From contig NZ_NFJB01000003.1 in NCBI RefSeq assembly GCF_002159645.1, positions 87,934 through 151,933 of the forward strand: a stretch of 64,000 nucleotides of DNA. The letters run 5' to 3'. Below, one piece after another: positions 47,754 to 57,006 of this stretch. The stretch comes from Parabacteroides sp. An277. GTDB lineage: Bacteria > Bacteroidota > Bacteroidia > Bacteroidales > Tannerellaceae. The notes beneath the pieces are model-generated. The model searched no databases. It was given only the letters and a program-made list of their open reading frames with translations, and had not been told where the DNA came from. The position numbers and the translations under genes were made by a program. Position 1 is the stretch's first letter, and every line of letters begins with the position of its first letter.

Positions 47754-50700
47754 TTAGAAGTTTATATTCAAACCAATGGTAAATGTACGCATGATAGGGT
47801 AGGAATCTAGCTTGTCTTGTTCCGGATCCATTTCTTCCATGCCATCAATACTAAAGAGATTTGTGCCATTTCCAAAAACTTGGATGGCATTTACACCCCA
47901 TGCCGAATACCAGTTTTTGGGCAGAGTATAGGCAATGTTCAAGTTCTTTAAACGTAGGTAAGCACCATTTCGAATCCAGAAGGTAGAACCCGCAGCCCCA
48001 TAGTTTTCTGACCATTCACCCGTAGCCGCCGGATATTTGGCCTCAGGATTCTCAGGCGTCCATACGTCACCTGCCCATAAATCAAAATAGGGCCTATCTT
48101 CTACTTGGAAGACACCATCCCCATTGTTTGTCTTTATCATACGGTCATACCCGCCGACACCTTGGAAAAGAGCTTCAATGCTTAAACCTTTCCATTCCAC
48201 ACTAAAGCCAAAGCCATAGTTGATGCGCGGATCGGACTTACGCGAAAGATAATCCCAGTCATTCGAATCGACTTTGCCATCGGGTCCCCATGATTCGTTC
48301 TCTCCCCGGATATCTTTATATAATAATTGTCCTAAACGCGGCTCTTTTCCAAACTGTGTGAAACCTTCAGGCAAGGCATCCAATTGCTCTTGGGTACGAA
48401 TGATGCCTTCACAAATATAACCTGTGAGATACCCATTGGGATAGCCGATGCGACTTTTCCAAGCCGGTAAGTCTGTGGCTTCATCATATTTTACCCATTT
48501 ATCTTTTACATATCCCAAATTCGCATTAACCGAATAATTTACTTCGCCTATATGATTACTATATTGAAGGCTTAACTCAAAACCATTCCAAGCCTGTTCC
48601 GCATAGTTCTCGGCAGCTTTCCCTCTTCCATAGGTATCCGGAACAGAGGCGACACGTTGTTGCAATATATCCGTTTTGCGCTTATGGAAATAACTGAAGT
48701 CTCCTACTAAAGTATTATTGAAAAGACCGAAGTCAAGTCCCACATCATATAGCTTAAGCGTAGCCCATGTCAAATAAGGATTGGGTGTCGAACCGATAGC
48801 GATACCACTATAATAAGTATCTCCAAACAAATAGCCTGTTGCGCTTTGGAATTTGTTCCTCCATCCGAACAAGGCCAGATTTCCGTCACTTACGCTCATA
48901 TCCGTATCATCTCCCGTCGTGCCATAGGAACCTCTCAACTTCAAATTGCTTAACCACTCAATTGATTTCATGAATTCCTCGTTCGACATACGCCATCCAA
49001 AAGAAACAGAAGGAAAGAAACCCCAACGATGCCCCGGTCCAAATTTCGCATTGCCATCTTCACGAAAAGAAAATTCAGCAATATAACGGTCATCGTAATT
49101 ATAATTGAAACGACCGACCCATGCCACGCGTGCCATTTCCTCTTCACTTCCACTAAAATACTGATGGATTACGTCGTCGGAAGCTACAAATATTTGATCA
49201 ATCGATGAAGTAAGCAAATCCTCGGCTGTACCGGTTAAATATTTAGATTGCGATTCGGATATTTCATAAGCAATCATTCCCGTGATATGATGTTTCCCAA
49301 ATGCGCGGTCATAATTCAGCATCCAGTTAAATTGATACGATTGGTCCAACCAAACATTTTCCTGGATATTTTCATACGCATGTCCTAAGTTATGCAGATT
49401 TATTTGATTAGGGTCTACAGGACCCGGAATGAAGATATTATCCGTAGAAGCACTTTGGAAAATATAGCTTCTGTTGAATGTTGCGAAACGTTTTCTGTTT
49501 TTATCAGATACATTGTACTGTCCAATTACGCTTGTACTTAATCCTTTTACGTATTTGCTCATGTCCAAGTCTAAACGTAAGATGGCTTCCACATTGCGTG
49601 CCTTTGTCTTTTCATAATTATCGCCAAAGACCAATTCGCCGAAATGAGAACCTCCTGTTACGACGGGGTAATCCGTTCTTGTTTCGGAAGGATTTCCGTT
49701 TTCATCTACATACCAAGGACGAAGTCTTGAACCATTAAATGTAGTTCTATAAAAATCGGAAAGCGTCATACTCTCCGGATCATAATCATACGGCCAATAA
49801 AAACGTTTGTAATCCCTTTCATTACCACTTACATTAAAATTAACTTTAAAGGCATCTGTAATTTTAGCTGTAATATCTGAACGAAAGTTATAGCGATTAT
49901 AATTTGTATTTTGATATGAACCTTCTTCACCATGGTAACCGACCATCATATAATAGGTGATTCTTTCATTGCCACCATTTACACTAATGTTGTGTTCCGT
50001 ATTCCACGGGTTTTGCCAAATAAGGTCATTTAGATTATATCCATCTTTATCTCTAAAATAATCGAAGTAATTTTCGCCATAAGGGATTTGGAAATGGGGG
50101 TCCGGGGTCGCCAATATACTATTTTTATAAGTAGCTACCCGATTCAAGAAAGTCAGTTCATCTGTAGCTGTCCAATCTTGCAAATCACGGGTCGGACTGG
50201 CTGCTGTAAAAGAGCCTTTATATTGAAACATAGGTTTCTGGATAGAACCTTTTTTAGTCGTTACCAATACGACACCATTACCTGCTTTCGAACCATATAT
50301 AGAAGCACTGGCGGCATCTTTCAAAATGTTAATGCTTTCTACCTCGTTTGGGTCCAATGCATCAAATGCTGTTTTATCTCTAATTATGCCATTGATTACA
50401 TATAGTGGTTCAGCAAAGCTGCCACGGATACGGATAGAAGAAGAGGCGCCGGCAAATCCTGAATTATTGGTAATCGTTACACCCGGTGCACGGCCAGCCA
50501 AAGAATTAGACAAATTAGAGACGGGTATATTTTCCAAATCAGAAGTCTTAATAGCTGTTATGGCTCCTGTCAAATTTACCTTCTTCTGCGTACCGTATCC
50601 GACTACTACTAACTCATCCAGTTGCTTCGAATCTTCCGATAGGGTAATGGCGAGCGTGCTTTCTTTCCCTATTCGTTGGGTTTGTGTTAAATAGCCAATG

Positions 50701-51200
50701 TAGGAGATTTCCAGTACATCACCTTCGGATACTTCGAGGGAGAAGTTTCCGTCGAGGTCGGTGATAGTACCGTTCGTGGTGCCTTTTACCATCACATTCG
50801 CGCCGATAATGGGAATACCGTTCGAATCCGTAACAGTTCCTTTTATCTTCTTGGGTTGCTCGGAAGGTTTGGTGGTTTTGGTACTCGTGCGATTGAAAAT
50901 GACAATGTTCTTTTCGAATTGCAATTCGAAATCTAAACCTAATGGATGCAAGGCATTGGTCAGTACTTCTCGAGTGGATACGTTTTGTCCCGAAATTGTT
51001 ACATTCCCTTTCCCTTGCAATACGACATCGCGATAGGAAAAACGGTAAGGAGTTTGCTTCTCTATAGTAGAGAATAATTCCGTCAACGGTCGTTGTTTCA
51101 GGTCTATGGAAACTTTTTGTTCTTGAGCCCATGCCGCGCCAGTTAGCCAAAAACAAATAGAAACCGGCAAAATAGCTCGTTTAATCATACAGTTATCCAT
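47754..51200 (-). CDS. STN-containing SusC-like TonB-dependent transducer
   Basis: An 1148-residue outer-membrane receptor. After the signal peptide (GAAWAQ near 26) an STN domain spans about 27-100 (DLKQRPLTELFSTIEKQ, then TREVLTNALHPLGLDFEL). It is followed by a carboxypeptidase-regulatory-like domain (about 118-200), a TonB-box region (DELVVVGYGTQKKVNLTGA), plug and barrel ending ITIGLNINF-like (TIGLNINF). An STN domain on SusC is the signalling module that contacts a FecR anti-sigma factor. The divergent sigma/FecR genes 149 bp away fit this exactly, so this receptor probably both imports glycan and triggers induction of the PUL. The start could be M5 (51188). Confidence 0.95.
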   Translation of the reverse strand: MDNCMIKRAILPVSICFWLTGAAWAQEQKVSIDLKQRPLTELFSTIEKQTPYRFSYRDVVLQGKGNVTISGQNVSTREVLTNALHPLGLDFELQFEKNIVIFNRTSTKTTKPSEQPKKIKGTVTDSNGIPIIGANVMVKGTTNGTITDLDGNFSLEVSEGDVLEISYIGYLTQTQRIGKESTLAITLSEDSKQLDELVVVGYGTQKKVNLTGAITAIKTSDLENIPVSNLSNSLAGRAPGVTITNNSGFAGASSSIRIRGSFAEPLYVINGIIRDKTAFDALDPNEVESINILKDAASASIYGSKAGNGVVLVTTKKGSIQKPMFQYKGSFTAASPTRDLQDWTATDELTFLNRVATYKNSILATPDPHFQIPYGENYFDYFRDKDGYNLNDLIWQNPWNTEHNISVNGGNERITYYMMVGYHGEEGSYQNTNYNRYNFRSDITAKITDAFKVNFNVSGNERDYKRFYWPYDYDPESMTLSDFYRTTFNGSRLRPWYVDENGNPSETRTDYPVVTGGSHFGELVFGDNYEKTKARNVEAILRLDLDMSKYVKGLSTSVIGQYNVSDKNRKRFATFNRSYIFQSASTDNIFIPGPVDPNQINLHNLGHAYENIQENVWLDQSYQFNWMLNYDRAFGKHHITGMIAYEISESQSKYLTGTAEDLLTSSIDQIFVASDDVIHQYFSGSEEEMARVAWVGRFNYNYDDRYIAEFSFREDGNAKFGPGHRWGFFPSVSFGWRMSNEEFMKSIEWLSNLKLRGSYGTTGDDTDMSVSDGNLALFGWRNKFQSATGYLFGDTYYSGIAIGSTPNPYLTWATLKLYDVGLDFGLFNNTLVGDFSYFHKRKTDILQQRVASVPDTYGRGKAAENYAEQAWNGFELSLQYSNHIGEVNYSVNANLGYVKDKWVKYDEATDLPAWKSRIGYPNGYLTGYICEGIIRTQEQLDALPEGFTQFGKEPRLGQLLYKDIRGENESWGPDGKVDSNDWDYLSRKSDPRINYGFGFSVEWKGLSIEALFQGVGGYDRMIKTNNGDGVFQVEDRPYFDLWAGDVWTPENPEAKYPAATGEWSENYGAAGSTFWIRNGAYLRLKNLNIAYTLPKNWYSAWGVNAIQVFGNGTNLFSIDGMEEMDPEQDKLDSYPIMRTFTIGLNINF

Positions 51201-51319
51201 ACAATAAAGTTAATTTAAAATTGTGTTTCCCCAATATAATGTTTGATAGTAAAGACAAGCTTGGTCTCTTTTTGTACCGTAAATTCTTTACTTTTTTTCA
51301 TTCATTCTTCTTTTTTTCT

Positions 51320-51327
51320 TATTTTTG
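51320..51327 (+). promoter_or_regulatory. Promoter box TATTTTTG of the sigma/anti-sigma genes
   Basis: TATTTTTG matches TAnnTTTG 21 bp before the sigma factor start codon at 51349. The 148-bp divergent region is AT-rich. On the opposite strand TATATTGG (near 51234) with an upstream TTG is a possible but weaker box for the susC-like gene. Confidence 0.5.
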
Positions 51328-51348
51328 CACGCGTAATGAAAGTAAGCC

Positions 51349-51951
51349 ATGGAGCAAAATGAACCCATAGAACAGCAATATATACGCGAATTGAAAAATA
51401 GTTCCCGGAAGGCGTTTAATGCGCTTTATCGTATGTATTGTGCTCGTTTGTATGCTTTTGCTTATCAATATACGAAGTCGAAAGAGGATGCGGAGGAGAT
51501 TATACAAGATACGTTCACGAAGCTTTGGACCTATCGAAAGAGCATACGGCAGGAGGAATCGCTTGCCAGTTTTTTGTTTCAGATAGCAAAGAATTTGCTC
51601 ATCAATCGTTTCCATTCGGTCGTAAATTCGCCTTTGTTTGAAGAGTATGTCGTAGCGCATCACGAAGCGGTTTGTTTGGAAACGGAATCTGCTTCTTCCC
51701 GATTGGAATTTGAAGAGTTCCGGGAGATGCTATTGGTATATATTCGTCAATTGCCCGTGACGCAACAAAAGATTGTGTATTGCCGTTTGTTCGACGAATT
51801 GACTCCGCCCGAGACGGCTCAAAAACTTCAGTTAAGCGAACAAACCGTTCGTAATCAGTTTTCGTTAGCATTGAAAAGCTTGCGCCGGTATTTGCTTTCC
51901 AAAAATCTATTAGGGCTTTTCTTTTCTCTTTTGTATGTTATAAAAACATAA
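51349..51951 (+). CDS. ECF sigma-70 factor, FecI/SusC-associated type
   Basis: A 200-residue sigma factor with region 2 at about 18-60 (AFNALYRMYCARLYAFAYQY, EDAEEIIQDTFTKLW) and a region 4 helix-turn-helix at about 135-185 (QKIVYCRLFDELTPPETAQK, QTVRNQFSLALKSLRRYL). It directs RNA polymerase to the promoters of the cognate PUL once released by FecR. It is the first gene of a plus-strand pair and divergent from the STN-type susC. The C-terminal hydrophobic tail (LLGLFFSLLYV) is common in Bacteroidetes members. Confidence 0.95.
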   Translation: MEQNEPIEQQYIRELKNSSRKAFNALYRMYCARLYAFAYQYTKSKEDAEEIIQDTFTKLWTYRKSIRQEESLASFLFQIAKNLLINRFHSVVNSPLFEEYVVAHHEAVCLETESASSRLEFEEFREMLLVYIRQLPVTQQKIVYCRLFDELTPPETAQKLQLSEQTVRNQFSLALKSLRRYLLSKNLLGLFFSLLYVIKT

Positions 51952-52016
51952 ACTTTTGTGGATTTTCGGTACATTTTGGAGAATAGGGTCTCTATTAGTA
52001 TATATGAGGAATAAAG

Positions 52017-52985
52017 ATGAAGGATTTAATAGAAAAATATAAAAGGAATGAGTTGACTCCAGAGGAGCTTCAGACGCTTCGCGCGAAGATGGCGGCAGGA
52101 AACGCTCAGGATTTGGAGGGAATCATGCGGGAAGATTGGGAGGGGTTCCAATCCGGTCCATGGATGATGCCTAAAAAGGAGATTGATTATAACGCTGTTT
52201 GGAATGAAATAGAACGGAAAACGATCAAGAATATAGTTATAAATTGGCGGCGTATCTTGAGTTATGCGGCTATCTTTTTGCTTCCCATCCTTTTGTTTTC
52301 TACTTTTTATTTTTACCGAGAGGCGAGGGGCGTCATGACGCAAGAGATGATTGTGCAAACCGAGGCGGGTGAACATGCCAATATCACGTTGCCTGACGGG
52401 ACTTCTGTTAATTTGAATGTCCGTTCGAGGTTGACTTATAATCCGGCTGATTTCAACAAGCGGACGCGTCGCATCGGTTTCATAGGGGAGGGGTATTTTC
52501 AAGTTGCCCGGAATGAAGAGATTCCGTTTATTATTTCTTCGCAGAACATCCAATTGAAAGTGTTGGGTACGGAATTCAATTTCCGTTCGCGCGAAAACCA
52601 GGATAACATCGAGGTTATTTTAGAGAAAGGACATGTGTTGCTTTCCTCTTCGGATAAGTATATCGAGTTGTTTGAAAACGAAACCGCTATTTACGATAAG
52701 CAAACGGGTACGTTTTCGGTAGAAAAGCAAAAGGACGAACCGATTCATTGGTTGCAAAAAGAGCTTTATTTCCAGAATACCCCTTTTGCCGATTTGTTGA
52801 AAATCCTTGAGGAGGCGTATAATGTCCGTTTTGAATGGCAAGCGTGCGAATATTTGGCGGGCGATAGGTTTAGCGGTACTTTGCCTTCTTCCAATTTGCG
52901 TTCGGTCTTGGAGATTTTGCGTAAGAGTTATGGTTTCGAGTACGAAGTGAATACGGCCCGCGTCATTGTCATTCGTCCGGAATAA
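52017..52985 (+). CDS. FecR-type anti-sigma factor
   Basis: A 322-residue inner-membrane protein. A cytoplasmic N-terminal segment (1-75), one transmembrane helix at about 80-100 (ILSYAAIFLLPILLFSTFYF), a periplasmic FecR domain (about 115-215, with ITLPDGTSVNLNVRSRLTY and VLGTEFNFRS) and a C-terminal DUF4974-like domain (about 240-320) are seen. It holds the sigma factor encoded 65 bp upstream and receives the signal from the STN domain of the SusC at 47754-51200. Confidence 0.95.
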   Translation: MKDLIEKYKRNELTPEELQTLRAKMAAGNAQDLEGIMREDWEGFQSGPWMMPKKEIDYNAVWNEIERKTIKNIVINWRRILSYAAIFLLPILLFSTFYFYREARGVMTQEMIVQTEAGEHANITLPDGTSVNLNVRSRLTYNPADFNKRTRRIGFIGEGYFQVARNEEIPFIISSQNIQLKVLGTEFNFRSRENQDNIEVILEKGHVLLSSSDKYIELFENETAIYDKQTGTFSVEKQKDEPIHWLQKELYFQNTPFADLLKILEEAYNVRFEWQACEYLAGDRFSGTLPSSNLRSVLEILRKSYGFEYEVNTARVIVIRPE

Positions 52986-53051
52986 AAGGGTGTTGAGGGT
53001 GGTTTTCCTCTGGAAGAGAAAGAAAGGCTGGGCAGGAAGGAAATAATTCGC

Positions 53052-53059
53052 TATATTTG
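53052..53059 (+). promoter_or_regulatory. Promoter box TATATTTG before a candidate RNA
   Basis: TATATTTG matches TAnnTTTG in the 363-bp gap after the FecR gene. A start about seven bases downstream would coincide with the first stem of the candidate structured RNA. Confidence 0.55.
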
Positions 53060-53061
53060 TG

Positions 53062-53225
53062 CCGTCCGTTCGTGTGAACGGGGAAACCATATAATTATAT
53101 AGAAGAATCAGCTTACGCTTCAGGTACTCGCGACGGATGGAACTGAAAAGTAGAAGCTCGATTTGTAAAGGAATCGTTCTTGGGGACACTCCAGGAAGGG
53201 GGCGTTTCCCTATCAGAACGGTACT
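53062..53225 (+). ncRNA. Candidate structured RNA of about 160 nt (6S-like rod possible)
   Basis: Downstream of an exact promoter box there is no open frame but strong long-range pairing: CCGTTC (53066-53071) with GAACGG (53216-53221), and GGGAAAC (53081-53087) with GTTTCCC (53204-53210). Inside, AGCTT (about 53110) can pair with AAGCT (about 53154), and CGATT pairs with GAATCG near 53160-53175. CCGTTC can alternatively pair with the adjacent GAACGG (53076-53081), giving two exclusive folds. A long rod with a central open region recalls 6S RNA or the Bacteroidales-1 class, but I cannot confirm either. It could also be a leader of the DUF349 gene. Nothing else is seen in this gap. Confidence 0.42.
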
Positions 53226-53348
53226 TTTAGTGATTTTTACGAAAAAAAACCGTCAAATGTATGGTTATAAAAAATTATTTAGCTTAATTTGTATTTGATT
53301 TGAATGCAAGAACAGGGAATGTAACAATCCTCTCTAAAACGATAAAGT

Positions 53349-55187
53349 ATGAAGGACACTCTTGAAACGAATTTGACGGGTGAAAATACCGTTGAATTGA
53401 ACGAAACTAATGAACAAGTAGCTGCAACCCCACAGGTGGCGGACGTCGCTACGGAATCAAAAGAAGCAGAGGTAGAATCTGCGGGTAAATTAACGAAAGA
53501 CGAAATCCTGAGTCGGCTGAAGTCGCTTGTCGAAGCTCCGGTAGAAAACGTGCGTGGCGAAGTCGAAGCGCTTAAGCAGGCTTATTATAAGATTCGCCAT
53601 AACGAGGTCGAAGCGCAAAAGAGCGCGTTCCTCAGTCAGGGCGGCGCGGAAGAGGATTTTGCAATTCCGGAAGATACAACGGAAGCCGAACTCAAAGACT
53701 TGCTGGCTATCTATAAGGAAAAGAAGGCGGCTATGCTGGCCGAGGAGGAAAAGCAGAAGGAGGCGAACTATGCGTTGAAACTCCAGCTTATCGAACAGCT
53801 AAAGGCGCTTTGTGCCAGCCAGGATGATTTTAATAAACTCTATAATGAGTTCAAGGCTATCCAACAGAAATGGAAGGAGATTAAGCAGGTGCCTGAAGAG
53901 CATGCGAACGAATTGTGGCACGAGTATCAGAACTATAGCGAGCAATTTTATGATTTAATTAAGATAAACAATCAGTTCCGCGATTACGATTTCAAGAAGA
54001 ACTTGGAATTGAAGACGGCTCTTTGTGAAACGGTCGAGAAGTTGGAGGTGGAGCCGGATGTGATTTCTGCTTTCCACCAGCTCCAGAAGCTGCATCAACA
54101 ATGGCGTGAGATTGGTCCGGTGGCCAAGGATTTGCGCGAAGATTTGTGGGCTCGCTTCAAGGCGGCGTCTGCTGTGATTAATAAGCGCCACCAGCAGTAT
54201 TTCGAAGATTTGAAGGCGAAAGAGCAGGAGAATCTGGTGGCCAAGACGGCTATCTGCGAACAGATTGAAAGTATTGATTATGCGAAGCTCAAGACCTTCA
54301 AGGACTGGGACAAGAAGAATTCGGAGGTGCTTGATTTGCAACAGCAGTGGCGTACCATCGGTTTTACGCCGAAGAAGTTCAATACCAAGATTTTCGAACG
54401 TTTCCGCGCGGCATGCGATATTTTCTTTAGCAGGAAAGTGGCTTTCTTTAAGGAGAAAAAGGTGGAAATGGAAAAGAACTTGGAAAAGAAACGGGCGCTT
54501 TGCGAACAGGCGGAAGCCTTGAAGGATAGTACGGACTGGAAGGAGACAACGGATAAGTTCGTGGCGCTGCAAAAGGAATGGAAGGCCATCGGGCAAGTCC
54601 CGTTCCGCCATTCGGATGCTATCTGGAAGCGCTTCATTACCGCGTGCGATTATTTCTTCGCGCAAAGGGAGCAGACGCTCTCGTCCCAGAAGTCGGAAGA
54701 GCAAGCGAATCTCAAGGCGAAGAAGGAATTGATTGAAAAGGTGAAGTCGCTGGATGAGTCGCTCGAGCCGGACGAGGCTATTAACCTCTTGAAAGATTAT
54801 ATGGCGGAGTGGAATACTATCGGCTTTGTTCCCTTTAGGGATAAGGACAAAATTTACAAGGCTTTCCATCAGGCTGTCGACGCACAGTTCGACCGTTTGA
54901 AGGTGGACCGTCAGGACCGCCGGATTCGTTCGTTCCGCTCGAACCTCAGCGAAATGGCCGGTAAGGGCAAAGGCAAGTTGTACACGGAGCGCGAGAAGTT
55001 GATGCGGAGTTACGACCGGATGAAGAGCGAGCTCCAGACCTACGAGAACAACATTGGTTTCTTGAGCGTTCATTCGAAGGGGGGCAGCGGGCTTATCAAA
55101 GAGATGGAACGCAAAATCGCTTCTTTGCGGGAGGAAATGGAGTTGATTGTGCAAAAGATAGATGCCATTGACGAAAATTTGGAATAA
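53349..55187 (+). CDS. DUF349 repeat protein
   Basis: A 612-residue soluble, highly charged and helical protein. After an acidic, low-complexity first 50 residues come five DUF349-type repeats of about 70 residues, each with a tryptophan/aromatic-IG-VP signature: WKEIKQVPEEHANELW, WREIGPVAKDLREDLW, WRTIGFTPKKFNTKIF, WKAIGQVPFRHSDAIW and WNTIGFVPFRDKDKIY. The C-terminus is coiled-coil-like. DUF349 proteins are conserved in Bacteroidetes and of unknown function. It is a housekeeping-type gene, not part of the PUL, and four bases separate it from the next gene. Confidence 0.85.
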   Translation: MKDTLETNLTGENTVELNETNEQVAATPQVADVATESKEAEVESAGKLTKDEILSRLKSLVEAPVENVRGEVEALKQAYYKIRHNEVEAQKSAFLSQGGAEEDFAIPEDTTEAELKDLLAIYKEKKAAMLAEEEKQKEANYALKLQLIEQLKALCASQDDFNKLYNEFKAIQQKWKEIKQVPEEHANELWHEYQNYSEQFYDLIKINNQFRDYDFKKNLELKTALCETVEKLEVEPDVISAFHQLQKLHQQWREIGPVAKDLREDLWARFKAASAVINKRHQQYFEDLKAKEQENLVAKTAICEQIESIDYAKLKTFKDWDKKNSEVLDLQQQWRTIGFTPKKFNTKIFERFRAACDIFFSRKVAFFKEKKVEMEKNLEKKRALCEQAEALKDSTDWKETTDKFVALQKEWKAIGQVPFRHSDAIWKRFITACDYFFAQREQTLSSQKSEEQANLKAKKELIEKVKSLDESLEPDEAINLLKDYMAEWNTIGFVPFRDKDKIYKAFHQAVDAQFDRLKVDRQDRRIRSFRSNLSEMAGKGKGKLYTEREKLMRSYDRMKSELQTYENNIGFLSVHSKGGSGLIKEMERKIASLREEMELIVQKIDAIDENLE

Positions 55188-55191
55188 ATAA

Positions 55192-56421
55192 ATGCAACTC
55201 TCTTCTTTTATCTATTTTAATCCCGGAAACGAGGAGGCGATAGGTATCGGCCGGCGTAATTACACGCCGGTTTTTTCTGTGCGCCGCATGGAGGCGGAGC
55301 TGGCTTGCCTTCCGCTCTGGTATGGGGATTCGTCGGATGTGGTATGGGCGGAATCGCCGGTCGACGAGGATTTTGCGGAGCTGATGCGGTGTCTGTTCCC
55401 GGGTTTGCCTCGTCTGGTCTCTCCGCGTCGGTTCTTTCCCGAAGAGCGTTTCGTGGCGGCTCCTTGGGGGCTGGCACCGAATGTGTTGGCTCGGTTCGAG
55501 CGGTGGGTGAAGCAATATCGCTTGCCTGTCGAGGTGCCGGTGTGGACGGAGGTGTATCGTCGGTTGGTGAGCCGGGAGACGGCATGCCGCGCTTTGGCGT
55601 CTCTTCACGCCTGTTTGCCTTCCGAGGCGTTACCTTCACTTCCTTTCTTTGCCTCTTCGCTCGAGGAGATAAGCCATTGGCTCCACGGGAAGCAGGGGAG
55701 GTTCCTGCTGAAAGCGCCCTTCTCTTCGTCCGGACGGGGGCTGTTGCCCCTTTCGGTGGCCGAATGGGAGGAGGATGCGAAAAAGCGGCAGTGGGCGGAG
55801 GCGGTTATTCGTCGGCAGGGCACGGTGAGCATCGAGCCGTTGTATGATAAGCTGAAGGATTTTGCGATGGAGTTTTATTCCGATGGGGCAGGGCAGGTGA
55901 CCTATCGGGGGCTTTCGCTGTTTCAAACGGTGCGTACCGGTGCCTATTCGGGCAATCTCTTGGGGTCGGAGGATTTCCGTCTCCAGCAATTGGGTGCGGA
56001 TGTCGATCGTTCGGCCCTCGAGCGTGTCCGGGAGGCGGTGTGCCGGGTGCTGGCCAAGATTTATGGCATGGCTTATCGGGGACCTTTGGGAGTCGATATG
56101 TTCCTTTATCGTACGGATGCGGTCTCTCCGTTGCGCATCCATCCTTGTGTGGAAATCAATATGCGGCAGACGATGGGCGGCTTGGCTCTCCATCTTTCGG
56201 AACATTACTTGGCTCCGGAGGCGCGCGGCGTTTTCTTCCTCTCTTTCCACAAACAACCGGGCGAGGTCCTTGCGCGGCATCACGAGATGCTCCGCCGGTA
56301 TCCGCTCCAACTCCGGGAGCATCGCATCACGGGTGGTTACTTGAATCTATGCCCTATCAGTGAAGAGACGGGTTATTGGGCGCATATCCTGGTAGAACAT
56401 GTGCCTGCGTCGTGTATATAG
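55192..56421 (+). CDS. ATP-grasp-like protein of unknown function
   Basis: A 409-residue soluble protein. FLLKAPFSSSGRGL (about 171-184) resembles an ATP-grasp nucleotide-binding loop, and HPCVEINMRQTMGGLAL (about 317-333) resembles the metal-binding acidic motif near the end of the fold (EIN followed by R). GPLGVDMFLY just before it fits the preceding strand. The substrate is unknown. It starts four bases after the DUF349 stop, so the two are almost certainly co-transcribed. GC content is higher than in the PUL. Confidence 0.6.
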   Translation: MQLSSFIYFNPGNEEAIGIGRRNYTPVFSVRRMEAELACLPLWYGDSSDVVWAESPVDEDFAELMRCLFPGLPRLVSPRRFFPEERFVAAPWGLAPNVLARFERWVKQYRLPVEVPVWTEVYRRLVSRETACRALASLHACLPSEALPSLPFFASSLEEISHWLHGKQGRFLLKAPFSSSGRGLLPLSVAEWEEDAKKRQWAEAVIRRQGTVSIEPLYDKLKDFAMEFYSDGAGQVTYRGLSLFQTVRTGAYSGNLLGSEDFRLQQLGADVDRSALERVREAVCRVLAKIYGMAYRGPLGVDMFLYRTDAVSPLRIHPCVEINMRQTMGGLALHLSEHYLAPEARGVFFLSFHKQPGEVLARHHEMLRRYPLQLREHRITGGYLNLCPISEETGYWAHILVEHVPASCI

Positions 56422-56658
56422 CACGCTGACACGGCTACATGAAAAATCTGTCCTCTTCGAGGCCTGTTATAAGAATTTATGGGGGGCAGACACATGGGGC
56501 TGCCCCTATGGCCAGTTGTTTTGCTTCGAATATATATATTATGGTTCGTAGGGGCAGATAGAATCTGTCCAAATCCCAAGGAAGCAAATGGGGCGGATTC
56601 AATCCGCATCCTACAGTTTATTAAAGTTGCCGTAGGCCTCGCTCCGCTTCGGCCGCGC

Positions 56659-56857
56659 GGTTAAGCATGGTTTGACGGTTGCACCGTCCCGCTTCCACTT
56701 GTCCTTTCAAGAAATAAAGATCGCTTTGTTTTCCCCCGTTGGTTAATATAGATGCAGTAGACGGCGGCACCGTCTAACGATGCTTAACCGCGGGTGACAC
56801 GCAGTGTTACCTGCGGGGAGGCTATCCCCCCATCCCTTCGACCTCGAAGGGGTCGAA
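56659..56857. repeat. Intergenic inverted repeat element, copy 1
   Basis: GGTTAAGCAT (56659-56668) is inverted as ATGCTTAACC (56780-56789), each next to a small hairpin (GACGG-CCGTC and GACGGC-GCACCGTC). The part at 56659-56727 recurs almost unchanged at 58482-58550, and the part at 56760-56857, ending CGACCTCGAAGGGGTCGAAC, recurs at 58302-58400. The two blocks are in swapped order in the two copies. Confidence 0.8.
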
Positions 56858-56942
56858 CTTCAGGTAGCCGCAGGTCGCAACCATCGGCGAGGCCTGCGGT
56901 ATCGCATGTGATAGTAGGAAGGTGTGCCATTTTCTATCCCGC

Positions 56943-56973
56943 AAAAAAAGCGGCCCCGCGCTCGGAGCCGCTT
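56943..56973 (-). terminator. Strong minus-strand terminator
   Basis: On the minus strand AAGCGGC and GCCGCTT form a stem (56948-56973) followed by a run of seven T residues starting within the stem. It may back up the nearer terminator of the HU-like gene. Confidence 0.6.
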
Positions 56974-57006
56974 CGATTTATAGTTGTAATTAATAACTAT
57001 CTACCT

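Noticed and set aside
53955..55154. 399-residue minus-strand gene antisense to the DUF349 gene
   Set aside because: It is a leucine- and arginine-rich mirror of a repetitive lysine/glutamate-rich gene; codon bias of the sense frame explains it.
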